Shown here piece after piece: positions 62,511 through 64,000 of a stretch of 64,000 nucleotides of DNA; position 1 is the first letter of the stretch, and every line of letters starts with the position of its first letter. The stretch comes from Nitratiruptor sp. YY08-10. Lineage in GTDB: Bacteria > Campylobacterota > Campylobacteria > Campylobacterales > Nitratiruptoraceae. The stretch lies in NCBI RefSeq assembly GCF_016629565.1, contig NZ_AP023057.1, positions 1,364,001 to 1,428,000 on the forward strand, given 5' to 3'. Below the pieces are notes generated by a model. The model saw only the letters and a program-made list of their open reading frames with translations. It was not told the origin of the DNA and made no database searches. Position numbers and translations under genes: made by a program.

Positions 62511-63011
62511 TCACTGCTTAATTATGTTAATTGTATCAAAAAGAGAAGTTGCCTGATATTTCGCATCTTTATCTGAACCTATGATAATGGTATTTTCTAT
62601 ACCGGTTCTTTTGGCTGCTTCGATATCACTTGGTTTATCGCCAATCATCCAAGATTTTTTCGGATCGATTCCAAATTCATCGATCGCTTTGAGTAGCATC
62701 CCAGGCATCGGTTTTCTACATGCACACTCCATATCGGGATGGTGGGGGCAGTGATAGATCTTGTCGATTGTTATGCCTCTTTTTTTGAATTCATTCACCA
62801 TCCAGGCACTCAAAGCATAAAAATCATTCTGTGTATAGTACCCACGACCGATTCCAGATTGGTTGGTTACGATAAAAAGATGGTATCCAAGATTTTGAAA
62901 GTGCTTCAATGCTTCAAAAACACCTGGTAAAAATCGGAAATCTCGGATCGTATGAACATATCCACTATCTTCGTTGATTACACCGTCTCGATCCAAAAAA
63001 ACCGCTTTCAT
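62511..63011 (-). CDS. gmhB: D-glycero-D-manno-heptose 1,7-bisphosphate phosphatase
   Basis: 166 residues, HAD superfamily. FLDRDGVIN (DxDGV) is motif I, VTNQSGIGRGYY the second, and the zinc loop C-P-H-H-P-D...C-A-C-R is seen as CPHHPDMECACRKP, marking GmhB. MIGDKPSDIEAA is motif IV. It is the first gene of the ADP-heptose and LPS run. AAGG lies 13 bases before ATG, an unusual gap. Confidence 0.95.
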   Translation of the reverse strand: MKAVFLDRDGVINEDSGYVHTIRDFRFLPGVFEALKHFQNLGYHLFIVTNQSGIGRGYYTQNDFYALSAWMVNEFKKRGITIDKIYHCPHHPDMECACRKPMPGMLLKAIDEFGIDPKKSWMIGDKPSDIEAAKRTGIENTIIIGSDKDAKYQATSLFDTINIIKQ

Positions 63012-63028
63012 TATGTTATAATGACCTT

Positions 63029-63145
63029 ATGGAAAAGATTTTAACCAACCCCGCATTACCGCAAATTGCTGTTTGGTTTGCTTTGCCGATACTGCTTGGA
63101 GTGCTTTGGTATCTGCTTGATAAACAGAACAAACGTGACCTTTAG
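63029..63145 (+). CDS. Candidate 38-aa single-helix membrane peptide
   Basis: ATG 63029 to TAG 63145: MEKILTNPALPQIAVWFALP then a hydrophobic stretch (ILLGVLWYLL) and a basic end DKQNKRDL. The topology, short acidic/neutral start, one helix and positive end, is that of small oxidase or transporter partner peptides. It is convergent with ccoS, sharing 4 bases at the ends, and divergent from gmhB. TATAAT lies 5 bases before the ATG, so a leaderless message would be implied. Neighbouring ccoS/ccoI make a cbb3-oxidase-linked role thinkable. I do not recognise a family. Confidence 0.45.
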   Translation: MEKILTNPALPQIAVWFALPILLGVLWYLLDKQNKRDL

Positions 63146-63375
63146 TTTGGCATAATACGTCTGTCTTGACGCCGTTTCTCAAGAGCTTTTTTCTTTTTTT
63201 CTTCCATCATAACAGCATCTTTAAGTTCCTCTTCACCATCAAATCTCGCACCATCCAAAAATTTTCCCGTATCATCAAATTGTCCGGTTTTCAGTCCCCA
63301 AATCAAAGCAAAGAGTCCAAACGCTCCCAGCAAAGTTGAGATAAATATCATCATGCCTATTACCCAAGCATCCAT
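63142..63375 (-). CDS. ccoS: cbb3 oxidase assembly protein CcoS
   Basis: 77 residues from ATG 63375 with AAGG upstream; a GTG at 63381 overlaps the ATPase stop. One membrane helix (VIGMMIFISTLLGAFGLFALIW) and then GLKTGQFDD, the CcoS signature, with a charged, Lys/Glu-rich end longer than in most homologues. CcoS is needed for insertion of cofactors into cbb3 cytochrome oxidase. It follows the P-type ATPase (ccoI). Confidence 0.9.
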   Translation of the reverse strand: MDAWVIGMMIFISTLLGAFGLFALIWGLKTGQFDDTGKFLDGARFDGEEELKDAVMMEEKKKKALEKRRQDRRIMPN

Positions 63376-63377
63376 TC

Positions 63378-64000
63378 TCACACCTTAAAAAATTTTATCC
63401 GCATACTATTTCCAACAACCGTCAATGAACTGAGTGACATAAAAAGTGCCGCAAAGAGCGGATTGATGTATCCAAGCATCGCCAAAGGAATAGTGACTAC
63501 ATTATACAACAAAGATAAAGCCAGATTCTCTTTGACAGCAAGGAAAACACGGCGGCGCAGACGAAGGGACTCATAGATTTTCATAGGTTTTTCATCCAAA
63601 AGCACCACATCACTCACACTCATCGCGATATCAGCCCCACTTCCCATAGCAATGGCTATATCACTGCATGCAAGAGCGATAGCATCGTTGATACCATCGC
63701 CTGCCATGATAACAACTCTACCTTCGCTATGAAGTTTTTCGATAAACGCACTTTTATCCTGCGGTAAAAGTTTGGCTTTGACATGTTCGATCCCTACCAG
63801 TTTTGCCACCTTTTGAGCCGTCTTTTCGTTATCTCCTGTAAGCATCCAAACATCAAGCCCCATCTCTTTTATCTTTGCTATCGCCTCCGCAGCACCCTCT
63901 CGAAGCTTATCGCTCAGTTCATACAGTGCCATCAATTTTCCATCCACTGCTATAGCAAAAAGGGAGTTTTCCCCTTCATACGCTATCTCTATCCCATGCT
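63378..64000 (-). CDS. ccoI: Copper-type P-ATPase, C-terminal part (CcoI/FixI-like)
   Basis: About 207 residues are in the window; the start, metal-binding domain and phosphorylation Asp are beyond the edge. Visible: the N-domain fold end (NSLFAIAVDGKLM), MLTGDN (ATP site), VIMAGDGINDA (hinge metal site), IAMGSGADIAM, and two last membrane helices with PLAMLGYINPLFAALFMSLSS and VVGNSMRI (the NS-x-R end of P1B-1 type). With ccoS next to it, a copper exporter for cbb3 oxidase maturation is the best call; a general CopA is possible. Confidence 0.85.
   Translation of the reverse strand, partial: HGIEIAYEGENSLFAIAVDGKLMALYELSDKLREGAAEAIAKIKEMGLDVWMLTGDNEKTAQKVAKLVGIEHVKAKLLPQDKSAFIEKLHSEGRVVIMAGDGINDAIALACSDIAIAMGSGADIAMSVSDVVLLDEKPMKIYESLRLRRRVFLAVKENLALSLLYNVVTIPLAMLGYINPLFAALFMSLSSLTVVGNSMRIKFFKV

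Overview
This window comes from a bacterial chromosome, most likely a nitrate-respiring deep-branching Campylobacterota (a Nitratiruptor-like vent organism is my best guess). The basis is the prmA-ftsH-pssA block, a cbb3-oxidase maturation block (ccoI-ccoS), a hemerythrin/DUF2249/NnrS-like group of the kind seen in denitrifiers, tightly overlapping operons and AT-rich TATAAT-type promoters. The genus is inference. I saw no rRNA, tRNA or CRISPR.

Region 1 (1-22.6 kb) is the most unusual. Four minus-strand genes encode proteins that share an N-terminal DUF4214-type helical module of about 150-200 residues followed by RTX/beta-solenoid sequence: a partial gene at the left edge, a 928-aa VWA protein, an 1829-aa giant and a 609-aa serralysin-like protease. 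A complete type I secretion operon (PrtD-type ABC, HlyD, TolC) and two small unknown proteins lie upstream of the protease. The same region holds an O-antigen exporter ATPase (Wzt, apparently starting at ATA), a methyltransferase that carries its own DUF4214-like segment and a coiled coil, and two glycosyltransferases. This resembles the Caulobacter RsaA S-layer locus, where secretion genes sit beside O-polysaccharide genes and the N-terminus of the S-layer protein binds O-antigen. I propose an S-layer-like system anchored on O-polysaccharide. An IS481-like element sits next to the promoter of the giant gene. A relic of its left end lies directly in front of a PIN-domain toxin-antitoxin pair.

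Region 2 (22.7-34.4 kb) starts with a plus-strand glycosyltransferase, a WbaP-like sugar transferase and an EI24-like membrane protein. A minus-strand housekeeping run follows: DEDD exonuclease, PDC-sensor membrane protein, hisH, hisA, prmA, ftsH, pssA and leuA. A 26-codon reading frame ending in a leucine run lies between pssA and leuA.

Region 3 (34.4-41 kb, plus strand) holds an EptA-like phosphoethanolamine transferase, UDP-glucuronate epimerase, PAP2 phosphatase and ArnT-like transferase, then hemerythrin, DUF2249 and NnrS-like genes. This couples envelope modification genes to a probable nitric-oxide or oxygen response group.

Region 4 (41-50.6 kb) holds ExbB/ExbD/TonB behind a two-component system, pyrC and a phosphohexomutase, then amt-glnK divergent from glnD (nitrogen control).

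Region 5 (50.6-63 kb) is a long, almost gapless minus-strand LPS operon. It covers heptose synthesis (gmhB, hldD, hldE, gmhA), heptosyltransferases, a LpxL-like acyltransferase, an ELM1-like transferase, two GT4 enzymes, an AsnB amidotransferase, a degenerate SGNH protein and the O-antigen ligase. The right edge holds a 38-codon membrane peptide, ccoS and the C-terminal part of a copper P-type ATPase.
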